Assembly: GCA_029378245.1 (NCBI GenBank)
Contig: JARKIF010000041.1
Coordinates: 248,001 to 312,000, forward strand
DNA length: 64,000 bases
Source of the DNA: Roridomyces roridus
Taxonomy: Eukaryota; Basidiomycota; Agaricomycetes; Agaricales; Mycenaceae
Direction of reading: 5' to 3'
Shown here: positions 44,201-53,800 of the stretch, in pieces
Layout: every line of letters starts with the position of its first letter
How positions within the stretch are numbered: position 1 is the stretch's first letter
Notes under the pieces: model-generated
What the model was told of the DNA's origin: nothing
Database searches by the model: none
Seen by the model: the letters and a program-made list of their open reading frames with translations, nothing else
Program-made: the position numbers and the translations under genes

Positions 44201-45437
44201 AATAGGCTAACTTGGCTCCCCCTTTGGAGGTGATCTCGACATCGAGGGTGCCGGCTAGAAAATTGGCCGTGTGGCCGGCGCGGTGGAGTTTACCGAGTGA
44301 TATCAGGTTGTATGGGGACGTCGGTAGGTACAGTACGCGTTGGAGCGTGACTGTTGTCGATTTGGATCCAATTTTGAATGCCAATTTGACTGAACCTTGG
44401 CCTGTTGCTGGTTGAGAACCAATTCCAACAATGTTGTGGTTGTCCAGCGCGGTGTACGTCCAGAAAATTCCTCTGTTGTTGGTGATGTGCACGCTGGCGC
44501 CGCTATCCAACAACCATGAGTCTTTGGTGAGTTTTCTGGGTTCATCGGCCATGAACACGACGTCAGCGTCGGAGCTCTCCTCGGCAACATGTGCTTTGGA
44601 TGAACTGCCGTTGCCGCTGCGCTTCTGGTTGCGCGTGGAACGTTCGTGGTTCGCTTTGCGTTCTTGATCGGTGTATGTTTTTCCATTCTGCTTGTCGCGG
44701 CAGTCGCTGATGCGATGGCCAGGCCGACCGCAGTGGAAACAACCATCCGAATTGCGGGATTGATCGCCGCTACGGGATTTCTGGAATTTCGACCTGCCGC
44801 CGAATGCGGGCAAGGCGGTGTCGTCGGCATCGGGTTTAGCGTCTGAGCGGCCTGCCTGTTGTAAAATTCGGGCGACGATGTCCTCGGATTCTGTGACACT
44901 GGCGAGGTCAATGCCCCCAACCCAGTTATCCCAGGAATCGGGGAGCGAGGTGAGAATTGTGGTAGCGAATTCGGCTTCCTCAATGATGCTGCCGTAGGTC
45001 TCTAATGAGCTGCGGAGCTGCGTGAGGTGCCTGATGTGCTCCTCAATGTTCTCGCCCTCGTTGCATGTCGCGCGGAATAGTTGACGTCGGAGGCGAATAA
45101 TTGATATTGCTCCTTTAGGCTGATAGACGCGCTCGAGCCTTTCCCAAGCGTCTGCCGCGGTTTTGGCCTTCTGTATGTAAGCCATCGGGCCATCCCCGAC
45201 GCGGAGACGTATAGCCGACAATGCCTTTCTCTGCTTTTTTCTCCATTTATCCCTCACGGCGACCTCTGAAGCGTCGGCTTCGTCAATGACTTCGGGCTCT
45301 TTGCGCTGAGCGCCAATTACATAGTCGTCAAGGTCTTGGTCGGTGAGAATGTCGACCATTTTGGTCGACCATCCTGCGTACCCCTGTGCGTTCTCGAGCT
45401 GTTTAATGCGGTAAGCGGCGTTGGCGTTGTCCGACAT
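41250..45437 (-). CDS. Copia gag-pol polyprotein
   Basis: A single open frame of 1,395 residues in the Copia order. Gag (about 1-220) contains WERLERVYQPKG and LTSLPDSWDNW; the zinc knuckle is CFHCGRPGHRISDC. The aspartic protease has LLDSGASVHI. Integrase has a zinc region (WHRAFGHLSPASV, CTTCIQAKQH), a first Asp in YTDVWGP, and Glu in PQNGPSERLNRT. Reverse transcriptase shows KWVFRNKLDEAG, DVKGAYLNGEL and the catalytic VHVDDM. RNase H has LYTDADWG, STMEAEYIAL and HIDIRHHFI. The second integrase Asp is replaced: the usual DNGGE is NNGGE (codon AAC at 43689-43691), which should impair strand transfer. No frameshift or stop. The ATG used is the first in frame, about 140 bp after the 5' LTR. 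Confidence 0.95.
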   Translation of the reverse strand: MSDNANAAYRIKQLENAQGYAGWSTKMVDILTDQDLDDYVIGAQRKEPEVIDEADASEVAVRDKWRKKQRKALSAIRLRVGDGPMAYIQKAKTAADAWERLERVYQPKGAISIIRLRRQLFRATCNEGENIEEHIRHLTQLRSSLETYGSIIEEAEFATTILTSLPDSWDNWVGGIDLASVTESEDIVARILQQAGRSDAKPDADDTALPAFGGRSKFQKSRSGDQSRNSDGCFHCGRPGHRISDCRDKQNGKTYTDQERKANHERSTRNQKRSGNGSSSKAHVAEESSDADVVFMADEPRKLTKDSWLLDSGASVHITNNRGIFWTYTALDNHNIVGIGSQPATGQGSVKLAFKIGSKSTTVTLQRVLYLPTSPYNLISLGKLHRAGHTANFLAGTLDVEITSKGGAKLAYCRNIGDVYALGNVHPVAPNRPHPVEPSLAFSASAGRSLADWHRAFGHLSPASVKLLAAKGMVTGMKIAPDSTQMDQCTTCIQAKQHVEPYPKESQREYTEIGEMTYTDVWGPTRTKGISGERYMITFTDGATKHKKIGLMKIKSDAEQHIENYIEFILTQCGKRCKAIRFNNGGEYISESLRKKLAARGIRVEETAPYSPPQNGPSERLNRTILERGRAMIVAHDLPHFLWPEAVSYAVYIINRSPTSSLKSDITPYEAFWGTKPDVATLQEFGIQCWILNQGHKDSKIAPKSKPYRFVGISEDSRAWRYHAPKTHKVLKSRNVVFQTAAGDYTTQPAVPTDPNRLEGERATDGEPDSSQPNSKEATQSDAPEPEVETNNPSPEPLPATPSGRKILTMPPREPRARRAAAEGPKVYNDNTYWRELRNPANQSPAKPDAWRHRIAHDSQDVANVAVDVEPATYRQAAEHPRADEWHKAMEEELRQLEELGTFKLTELPEGRKALGNKWVFRNKLDEAGDIARRKARLVILGNTEIPGTDYNPDQISSPVVRAETNRLLLALAAKYDLDMHLVDVKGAYLNGELKEEIYMKQPEGFSDGTPRVLRLLKTLYGLKQAGRVWNETLDAQFQKMGFQRLLSDRCVYVRREGLDITIVAVHVDDMSIYASNLELITRTEDELESAFEITRLGEVKQLLGMEIHRNRKRRSITITQSNYIKKILAQHGMENSNPVATPMDPNVKLHKLPDSEIHPDIKRVYQSMVGGLMYAAISTRPDIAYTVQTLSQFNVNPGPVHLTAVKRVYRYLRGTSSLGIMYCSTSNSTDEEMYADFSEPTLYTDADWGNNLDDRKSISGYVFTYAGGATTWSSKKQATVALSTMEAEYIALSHAARENLWLRSFFTELDLPPTAPTPILVDNRGAIDFTFNAGYHARSKHIDIRHHFICDVVASNEVSVSHCASEQNLADIFTKPLARTQHEEQIRKLGMTRV

Positions 45438-45562
45438 GGTGACGGCGAGTTATTGCAAGTGGTAGAGGATAGCTGTGAAATGTGCTTGTAGGACGTGACG
45501 AATGGAGTGCGAGCAGAGTTCAAGTTGTTCTAAGCGATGTACTAAGTAGTCAGTTAGGGCCG

Positions 45563-45574
45563 GGGCCCATAACC
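45563..45574 (-). other. Copia primer-binding site, initiator-Met half-tRNA type
   Basis: Immediately inside the 5' LTR the minus strand reads GGTTATGGGCCC. This pairs with the anticodon arm (around CAU) of initiator methionine tRNA and not with its 3' end, as known for Drosophila copia, which primes from a 5' half-tRNA. The assignment is from memory of that element. Confidence 0.65.
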
Positions 45575-45882
45575 TGTTGAGAGAGGTAAGGGCTGAGAGC
45601 AGAAGTGGGGGAAAAGTAGATGCATTCATCTCGAAAATCCGCTCCTTATATACCCTACAGAAACGGTCACGTGATACGGTAAGAGTCATATACGAGAACA
45701 ATAGTAACTAGGTTGTAGCTAGGGAGAACAATAGGAGTCCGAGTCAAGTACGAGTCATACGCGGCAGCGCAATGACTCCGAGAGGCGTTGAGTCAAGAAA
45801 GTGTGAGTCAAGAAATAAGAAGAACGCCTCGAGGCTGCAACTGGATGACTCGACAGTTTGCCTCGTGTCGTTCACTTCAACA
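45575..45882 (-). repeat. Copia 5' LTR with promoter
   Basis: A 308-bp copy, read by eye as identical to 40935-41242. On the minus strand a TATATAAG box (45645-45652) lies within it and should drive the element's transcript. Confidence 0.95.
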
Positions 45883-47625
45883 CCGACGGACCTGGCCAAC
45901 AGCATATGAGTGGTGCAAACGGCCATTCGGCGCGTATAGCCTGTCGCTTTTTTTGTGGGCTTGTGGGTCGCCATCGCTTCCAGGCGCCGCAGTACTATCC
46001 AGTCCTGTTGAAGCCCAGAAATTCACTGTACCCCGACGAAGCCCCCGACGTCGACATACTTCAGGATCTCCGCAGCTCTCTCTCTGACCCTTCCTCGATC
46101 GCCGCATATCATTCAGCAATCGAGTACCTTCTCAAATCCCCCAGTACCCATGCGTACAAAACACGGCAGACCCAATGCGGCTATGGGAAGCCCAGTATCC
46201 TTTCTGGTCTGCCTCGGTGTCTCGGACCTCCCCGTGTTTTTCCAGGCGACCTGATGCATTACAACCTCAATATTGGTGATTTACTTTACCCTCTCTGGAC
46301 GGGCAAGATGGATAAAATTTACCCTCCCGACAATGCGAACACATGGCCGTGGCGTGTACTGGTTGGGGAGACGTGGACCAAGCACGGTGCTGCAGTCGCT
46401 TCATCGCACCAGTACTTCCCTGGTTCATTCGATCGTGTTCCCCGCAACCCTTGCGAAAAAAATCAACTCTGGCTACAAGGCCAAGGAGTGGCAGCACTGG
46501 CTATTTGGCCTCGCCCCCGCGCTGCTCTATGGCATACTTCCACCCGCTTACTGGAAGAACTACTGCGTCTGACCCATGTTGTTCGTCTCCTCCACCAGCG
46601 CAAAATATCGCCCCAGGCTCTCACTGCTGCCTACGAGGTTGTTCTCAAGTTCACTTATGAATTTGAACAGCTTTATTATCAGAGGCTTGCTGAGCGCATC
46701 CATCTCGTTCGGCAAAGCATCCACACTCCCACCCACATGATTCAAGAGGTCGAGCGTGTCGGAAATCCTATCCTTTACGCCCAGTGGACAATGGAACGGA
46801 TGATTGGCAATCTTGGGCGCGAAATTCGACAGCATAGCAACATGTACGCCAACCTCTCCAAGCGAGGTCTTTTTCGAGCGCAACACAACGCACTGCTTGC
46901 GATGGACCCCACGATGGACCCCAAGTTTGACAAGTCCACTCAGAGGGGAACAAAAGGTCCCCGTGATGCGATTGACGTCGCCGGTGGGTATCAACTTCGT
47001 CCAAAGATCGCAAGAACAGCAAAAGAAGTAGCGTCTGGTGACGAGGAAGCGGCACTCAAAGCATATTTGGCATCGGCGCCGGGCCATTCATTCAACGAAG
47101 ATACGTACAACAACAAGGTCTTTCGCGTTGCTCGTCTTGCACTTCCCGAAGACGGTCAAGTCGCTCGGTCCCGTTTCGGGGAGAATCAACGCAGCCGCAT
47201 AACGAGAATGGTGAAGGTAAGGGTGACAGAGTTCATTTGTTTGCGTGCCTCCCATCCTGCACACAGATCGAATCCGGGCTCCCCGAGGGGTTTGAGATTG
47301 GGGAAGTCCTGTATTACTTCCAATATCAGGTCGGCGAGGGGGAGCCGAGCACACTTGCGATGGTGTCCGTGTTTGGGATTCCGGATCGAGAGATCTTGCA
47401 GGAGTCTTTTGGAACGGTTTGGATTGCACGGCAGGGGGAGGCCGGCATCCGAGTCATCCGAGTCCAGTCCATTCAATCCGTGGTTGCGATGATTCCGTTT
47501 CCCAAGACTTGGGGGGCACCACCCGAGATCGAGCAAAGGTTTGCTGGCTTGCACTTTTTATACGAGAGACTTGGGCTAGGCAGCGGGGATGGGTCGTCCG
47601 AGTAGTCTTGTATATAAATTACTGG

Positions 47626-48465
47626 TTAATTTTTAAAGAACGAGTCAAGCAGCTGGGTAGCCTCAAGTAATTTCTCTTCCAACCGGCGAACCTTGTTCTT
47701 GCACCGCTCCAGCTCCGCCGCCAGGCCATCGCGTTCCGCTGCCAAGTCATCGCGTTCCCAACGTGCGTTGTCGCGTTGGTCCTGAACAGACTGCAGCCGA
47801 AGTTGGGTCTGGTAAAGCTCCAACTGGAGATCCACGTCGGGACCAGACTGACTGAACGTATCGTCTTGCATGTCGGGATCGGACTGACTGAGTGTGTCGT
47901 CTTGTACGTTGGGATCGGAATGACTGAGTGTGTCGTCTTGCAAATCGGCTACCTGAGGAGTGAGTTGAAAAGAAGAAAATCAGGAACAGCGAAGACGTAC
48001 GCTCGTGCTCGCGCTTTCGTTTCATAGGTGTCTCCGCTTGAAGGTGTTCGATGTATGTACCATCCCCAGTTTGAGAGTCCAGTGCACCTGGAGAATCGTA
48101 GAGCCCTCTATCACATATTTGTGAATTCACAGCTGCATGGCGTTGAGAGCGACTCACTTAATTATGACAGACCCATCCAACGCGCTAGAACGCGGCGGCG
48201 GACGTGTCCGGGTGGGAGACCTTGCCAAATCTTCCAGCTGCTGCAACAACGGGGCTGGGTTTCGAAGCAACCGCCTGTTAAACCGATTCCTCTCGCGCGC
48301 ATCGTCTAGCCGTTGCGCGCGAGCCGCTGCGCGAGCCCTTGGAGACATTTCGGACTCTCGTTCGTCGCGTTCCATTTGGTGAGCCTGAGACGGCTCGTCG
48401 ACATCTGACCCCAGTGGGCTTGAGGTATCCTCCTGGTAGGTGCAATCGTCCCAGTCGTGCGGCAT
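47626..48465 (-). CDS. Coiled-coil protein of the CACTA-like element
   Basis: Three exons (48158 upward, 48001-48107, 47626-47948) join in frame. The chosen start MPHDWDDCTYQEDTSSPLGS gives about 245 residues; an upstream ATG at 48543 would overlap the start codon of the divergent gene. The N-terminal half is acidic, then strongly basic (SPRARAAARAQRLDDARERN). A threefold repeat around QDDTLSQSDP precedes a long coiled coil (LYQTQLRLQSVQDQRDNARW; LERCKNKVRRLEEKLLEATQ). Its stop lies 20 bp from the transposase stop, so the two are convergent. It lies inside the element's termini and keeps an open frame, so it may be an accessory transposition protein, perhaps DNA-binding and oligomerising like TnpA of En/Spm. 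That role is inference; no homolog is recognised. Confidence 0.65.
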
Positions 48466-48541
48466 GTAGGAGGAGAGAAACACGCAGAGATCAATTACGT
48501 GACTCGTACGTAACTTGAAATTTTCTTCACTCCTTCCCTCC

Positions 48542-50488
48542 ATGTTCTCTACTGGGGCTGGTCATTCCGGCCAGCCCTCCATCTTTCGCGCGGCTTCCAA
48601 TGGGTCCGCATCCGGTCGTTCCTCCCCTCTTTCGTTACCCCCCTTACGTTCTTCGTCATCTGCCGGCACCTCACGGCATCCGACCTCGTCAAGTCCTCAT
48701 CCTATCGACTTTCCGAACTACTGGTCGGAAGAAAACGACTTCTCGCACAACGGCCCTCACATGGGCAGCCCCCAGCAAGCCTATGTCCCTGCTTCGGTGC
48801 GTTTCTGCCCATCTTGCCTCTCGCGGATATCTCAGTGTATTTCAGCCACTTGACGGAAGGCAAGGTGGGGGTGTCACAGGGCTGCTAGAGATGCTGTTGA
48901 CGGAGGTCAGAGCGCTCCGTGTGGAGGTCAGGTTCGTTGCCGACTCAACGAATCCGTTCTCGATCAGCTTACTCTACCCAGTGCCCACGACGCCAAGCTC
49001 GACAGCCTTGCGACTGCCATCCAGAACGTTGGTGGTAACCCGTCCCACGCTGCCTGGATCCGTGCAGCCACCGCCGGCTACTCACAGCTCCCTGTTATGA
49101 CCGAGGGCAGTCCCGCGCTCGCCCAGCGGCAGCAAGAGTTCCCTGGAGTAACCAACTGGCTCCGCCCCACCGAATCATCGTCCTCCAGCATCGTCGCACC
49201 CGCCGACAAGCACAGACGGGCTTTCGGTCGCCAAAACATCGCCCTCGACGTCAACACCACCGCGCCCTACCTCCAGGACGACAACGGCAATGTCATCGGA
49301 GGAAAGAAGTTGGATGAGGTCTACAAAGCCCTGCGTGGGTACGCCGTCGATCTGGAGGCCGCGGGGATGATGGCTGGGCGCGTCAACACGCTCGGACTGG
49401 ACGCCAAGGCTGCTCTGATCTACCAGCTCGAGCACGACTTTTCGTTCATCGGACACTGCACCGAGCATTGGAAGGCCAACGAGCTGCTGAAGGCCAAATA
49501 CCGGGACGTGCGAGCTTCTGCCACGGGGACCAAGCGCGGCGCTCAGACCCAGGATGGCGGGAAGCGGAAGCGTCAAGCTCCCAGTGCGTGTTGCTGCTTT
49601 CTTCCTCTGACTTCACTCATGTACTCCAGACCCTGTCGACGACCCCGTGCTTATACAAATGCCTGACCCGACCGCTGCTGGCTCGGAGATACCTCCGTCG
49701 CCTGCTGGTAACATGATGCCGCTGTCACCACCCACCAGCATTCCAACGACGCAGCCGCCGCCCGTGAGCACCCAGACGACGACGACGACGACGAGCACTC
49801 AGACGACCTCTGCATCACAAGACGACCCACCGATACCACCACCACCCCCCGCGGGCATCCAGACAACGCCTGTCCCAGCGCCGCCCGCCAACCCGGTGCG
49901 CAGTAGTATCCTGTGTGTATTTGACCTCTTTTTCCTTATCGGTGCTGAATTCCCCCCAGTAGCACTGTCCGTGTATCCCCGCCGTCGCCGCCTGCGCCAG
50001 CCCCGGCACCAGTCCCCGCGAACTCATCTGCACCGCCTGCGGAGGTTTCGGGACCCAAGACTAACGGGAGGGTCAAAGCAGCAACAGCCCACAAGACACA
50101 CATTACCGCTCGGTACGTCCGCATCCCTTCATGTACTGCATATGACTCATGTGCTACAGCAACATATACCTCGCAATCTACGCCGCCGACGTCGGTGGCT
50201 CGACAACGGACTTCCCCGTGCACTTCCAGGCAGTACCAAGACTGTGCCCGGCGTTTCTCGAGGTCCGTCGTTTCCACACTGCCCATTTATGGTACTTACC
50301 GGTCTCATTCTAGGCATGCGACAAGTATGCTCAAGAATTGGTATGTGCCATTCGTTCTCGTGTGATACAGGTTGCTGAAATTTTCCTAGAAATCACAGAA
50401 GATCAAGCAACTTCCGGCCATCGACACCATCCGCGCTGCCCTGGGCGGCTTTCGGCTTCCATCGGATGGCGGCGAGGCACACGCGTAG
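48542..50488 (+). CDS. Ser/Pro-rich accessory protein of the CACTA-like element
   Basis: Several exons join in frame: 48542-48796, 48846-48926, 48968-49583, 49630-49912, then shorter exons to the stop at 50488. The N-terminus is Ser-rich and ends NYWSEENDFSHNGPHMGSP. A short helical exon LLEMLLTEVRALRVE follows, then a helical central domain (LDSLATAIQNVGG; KLDEVYKALRGYAVDLEAAG; ALIYQLEHDFSFIGHCTEHW) ending in a basic stretch GGKRKRQAP that could be a nuclear signal. A Pro/Thr-rich linker leads to a conserved-looking C-terminal part (NIYLAIYAADVGGSTTDFP; QKIKQLPAIDTIRAALGGFR). Not recognised. Its position within the element and divergence from the coiled-coil gene suggest a transposon-encoded cofactor (inference). 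It is unlikely to be captured host sequence in one piece, because the frame is intact across about eight exons. Confidence 0.65.
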
Positions 50489-50800
50489 GTGCGGGGGGGA
50501 TCGGGTGGTGGTAGAATTGGCCGTATCGAGCCGAGGTCGTAGTACAGTAGCACATTTTTAATCTCATTTATTCTCATTTGTTCTCTCCCTACCAATCTAT
50601 TACATTCGCACTCGTTCTCGTTTGATCGTTGCCTGGCGCCGCTCAAACGCGCATTGAAACACGGGTGAACGCATATTAGCATTCCACGTTCGCAGTAATT
50701 CTCGTTTAACCCGATGTCACACTCGGCTCGGGACATTTTTGGAAACACGACGGAATGCACGGGTAAGAACGCGAACGGTTGACACTTGCTCATTTCTTCT
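50489..50800. promoter_or_regulatory. Right subterminal region of the CACTA-like element
   Basis: TCTCATTT occurs near 50568 and 50579, and related TCTCGTTTGATC, TCTCGTTTAACC and TCTCATTTGATC words follow up to the right terminus. In En/Spm elements such reiterated subterminal words bind the transposon's DNA-binding protein, which is assumed here. Confidence 0.55.
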
Positions 50801-50838
50801 CATTTGATCTCAATCATTCTCTGTTCGTTTCCGCTGGG
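50801..50838. repeat. Right terminal inverted repeat of the CACTA-like element
   Basis: It reads GATCTCAATCATTCTCTG then GTTTCCGCTGGG at the edge, the inverse of the left terminus with three mismatches. By chance it extends the helicase frame by a few codons to an artificial stop. Confidence 0.85.
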
Positions 50839-53800
50839 CCTCAAATCTAAGTCTGGTGATCTCATCCAAGAGCTCAAGCTCCCTGAACTCCTGCCTGAGA
50901 TCACCGCGTATACCACTGGTGATTTTTCTTGTATCAAATCCTTGCACTATTGCAGTACCTTCCGAAGTCCGTCCACGAGAGAGAGCAACATAGTAATTAT
51001 GTTGATTTTTGCAGTGATTAAGGTGCACTACATTTATCTCTCTGGTTTTGCCCTGAGATGCATAATCAGTCATTGAGAAATTTGGTAGAATCATTACCTG
51101 CTCCCTTGAGACAGAAAGGAGTGAATCATCTTGTAACAGGCAAGTGATGTGGTTTGTGCTCCTTGCAAGTGGCACAACATTGATGGGCAAATCTGGAATC
51201 TGAACAGTTTGTGGTGCTTCTTGACCCTTGGTAATACAAAGCTCAGTGGCTTGGTTTTCTTTGATCATCACAGGCATCCCAACACACAATCTCAGACATC
51301 CAGGTATGTGTTCAGCCACTGTGGATGGGGTGGCAGACCATAGTGCATGTTGAAGTTTAGGGCCCAGGTATTTGAAGTGAGCTTGGGAACATCCAAACCA
51401 TTTTCGCCGATTGACTGCCTGAGCGCTCAACTTATCAATGCTGTAGAACTCTACCAACTCCTGACCAGTGTCCTGAGCAAATCGGCGTGCACCTTCATCA
51501 TTAATTAAATCCTTGTGAATATTTATGCCTGTGATAATAGAAACATTTCGAAATTGTGCTGTGTCCAAGTGTGGGTGTCCGGGGCGATCACTTGCAACTC
51601 TTGACCGGAGAAATTCAATATCCTGAGGTGTACAAGCACCAAACCGCATATTATCCAATGCAGTCCGCAGCTTTCCATCTTCAACTGTCTGAGTTTTCTG
51701 TCTCATGTTCTGCTTTAAGAGGACCACCGTGTTGAACTGATGCCAAAGGATTCGGCCCAGGATTGCATTCTGTGCCTCATTACTGATTTTATCCATGGTC
51801 AAGGAGACATGACAGCTGTACAATGCCCGGCCAGAAACAGGTGGTAGCTGAGCAAAATCTCCTGCTGTAATGACATTTAACCCCCCAAATTCAATATCAT
51901 GAACATTGCGAGCCTTGGCAGCTTGGCTAGCTAAAATCTGGAGGTCTTCGCAGGACACCATGGATATCTCATCCAGCAGGATATACTCAACTCCTTGGAT
52001 ACGCTCATTAATGGCCGCAATGGATGCTGCTTCGTTCGGTATTCCATTCAAGTCATCCCTATTCCTGCTCTTGCGTTCCCTTGGGATTTTGAAAACTGAG
52101 TGATATGTTGAGCCATTCAACAAGGCAGCAGCAGATCCTGTTGGTCCAAGAATAAGGTACCGGTACTCCTCTTTCCTTGCCTTGAAAAAATCCTTGATTG
52201 CTTCAAACACAGCAGACTTGCCTGACCCTCCCATGCCTCCAAGATACATTCTGAGTGGAGCAGGCTGTGGACTAGAGGCATGGTTTGCAACAATGCGAAA
52301 GGCACGCTCCTGCTCTGCATTCAATCGCAATGTCGACCGGAAGCAAATCTGATCCATTAACTGAAGGCTCAAGTCAAGACTCAAGGCCGACCTAGGGTGC
52401 ATGTAGTCATATGAGACAACCTTCACCGTGTCTGTTGTGTGGCCAAATTTCTGATCATACTGTGATGCCCGCATATCAGCCATTTTGTTTGCCGTGAGCA
52501 ATCTGAGTTGTGATTTCAGTATTTCTGACCAGGTTCGCTTAGTCTTATAAGGTGCGTTGAACCTTTCAGTATCCATTGTTGCTAAGCCATCTGTGGGAAT
52601 ATTCAGCCATTTTGCACCTTGCAACACATCCCGTATCTCATTCCTGGCTTTGTACAGGGCTGCCGTTTTGGTTCCAATTGTAATGTCATTGTCATCATCC
52701 ATGTCGTCCCAAGACACACCAGTTTCAGGATCATTGATGAATTCATCATCCTGTGCAAGGGTTGAATGCCTGGTAAACTCACCCTGCTCTGCCAGTTTCT
52801 TCCTCATTATGGCATAGTGATCGTCCCGGGCATCATTGCACTCATATCATATATTGAAGTTTCGGATCAACTCCTGCTGGCGCTCCGAGAATGTATGCTC
52901 ATGGAATGTTTGGTCCCAGGTGGAGCTCTGGTCCTTCAGCTCCCCCGGATTGCGCCAAGGCTTGAACAGAGTCATGATTGACATACAATAATATTCCCGA
53001 TCCCCCTTGTCTGCGCGAGGGATCGCACCACCAATAAAATTTGGTATCACTGTCCCTAATTTCCGGAAGTCACAATGAACCGAATGTGTCTTGTATGCTG
53101 CTGTGTGCTGAGGCAAAAAGCTCTTCGAGTGTGGGAGCCTTTAGATTTACGCATCTCCTTTGCCACAATGACTTCATCCTCATCATTGGAGCTCCAGTCA
53201 CTATAATCTGAGTCATTTTTATCATCATTCAGTTCCTCTCGTGAGTCTTGTTCACCATCGAAATCACTGTCTGTATATTCTTGCTCCAAATGATCAGAAT
53301 TTTCAAAATTTGCCAGGAGTTGCTCATAACTCTTGATTTCTTCTTCAAACTCCTGGCGTTCCTTTTTTGTACGGACCTTTTTCTCTGAACACTGAACCCA
53401 TTCATAGAGATTGACATGCTCATACACAGAGGGCCGGAAACGATAATCATCCACTACGGAGCTTGCAATGTATTTGCCATTCTGATGGTGAATGGTCATA
53501 TAATCCTCTGCAGGCGGCATCTCATCATCCCCATGATCTATCTGGGATGTGTTAGAATTCCAATCATTCTTCACAAATGTAACAAATGAGCGCCATGGGA
53601 AATTTATGTACTTGTGGCTGCAGTAATGGTCGGGGTTTCCGAGAATATACAAGGAGGCCATCGGGCTGCCAATTTCCATTTTGGTGGACATTGAATTGAT
53701 CATCTGCCTCATCAAGGTCCTTGCTGTTTCGACATTAGGCCTGTCATCTGCACCTGCCTCTGAGTTCCGTTCAAAAACATCAAACACAGATGCAAAGGCC

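Larger units (their letters stand above)
40935..45882 (-). mobile_element. Copia (Ty1/copia) LTR retrotransposon, full length, young
   Basis: A 4,948-bp element on the minus strand with two 308-bp LTRs, a primer-binding site, a polypurine tract and one long gag-pol frame. It is flanked by the 5-bp duplication CCGAC (40930-40934 and 45883-45887). The LTRs read as identical throughout, so insertion was recent. It interrupts the transposase exon of the surrounding DNA transposon. Confidence 0.96.
39094..47605 (+). pseudogene. Transposase_21/CACTA-type transposase, split by Copia
   Basis: Exons are 39094-39339, 39388-39444, 39492-39572, 39623-39803, 39856-40934 plus 45888-47216 (one exon before the insertion), and 47267-47605. 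Removing the Copia element and one CCGAC copy gives an unbroken 1,103-residue frame; exon lengths sum correctly. Order: N-terminal Cys/His cluster (CKCAVCK..HFNRHR), acidic Ser/Asp-rich linker, zinc-like CPNSCIAY..CPYPECCEPR, and the transposase core LFSIDGAQLYAHKASDCWIY, LPGGFVPGPNAPKNVDS, LLLSTADG (insertion point) GHSARIACRFFCG. Then come PGDLMHYNLNIGDLLYPL, TMERMIGNLGREIRQHSNMY (DUF4218-like) and a C-terminal VLYYFQYQVG..VVAMIPFPKTW module usual in mushroom copies. Presumed DDE cut-and-paste enzyme, now inactivated. Confidence 0.85.
38793..50838 (+). mobile_element. CACTA-like DNA transposon, three genes, interrupted by Copia
   Basis: The inverted termini start CCCAGCGGAAAC and share CAGAGAATGATTGAGATC after three mismatches, so about 36 bp match. 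They are flanked by a perfect 7-bp repeat CCTCAAA at 38786-38792 and 50839-50845. Subterminal regions carry many TCTCATTT / AAACGAGA words. Without the Copia insertion it is about 7.1 kb. It carries a Transposase_21-type transposase (39094-47605), a coiled-coil protein (47626-48465, minus) and a Ser/Pro-rich protein (48542-50488, plus). Removing the element plus one duplication joins the Helitron helicase to its tail in frame, which confirms both borders. Confidence 0.88.

Noticed and set aside
50801..50838. The last codons of the helicase frame (KRTEND) as the natural C-terminus
   Set aside because: They are the terminal inverted repeat of the inserted transposon; the original frame continues at 38792.
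38793..50838. Assignment of the DNA transposon to the KDZ or Plavaka groups
   Set aside because: The core motifs and the C-terminal module read as Transposase_21/DUF4218 type; the hallmark KDZ or Plavaka motifs were not seen. A profile search would decide.
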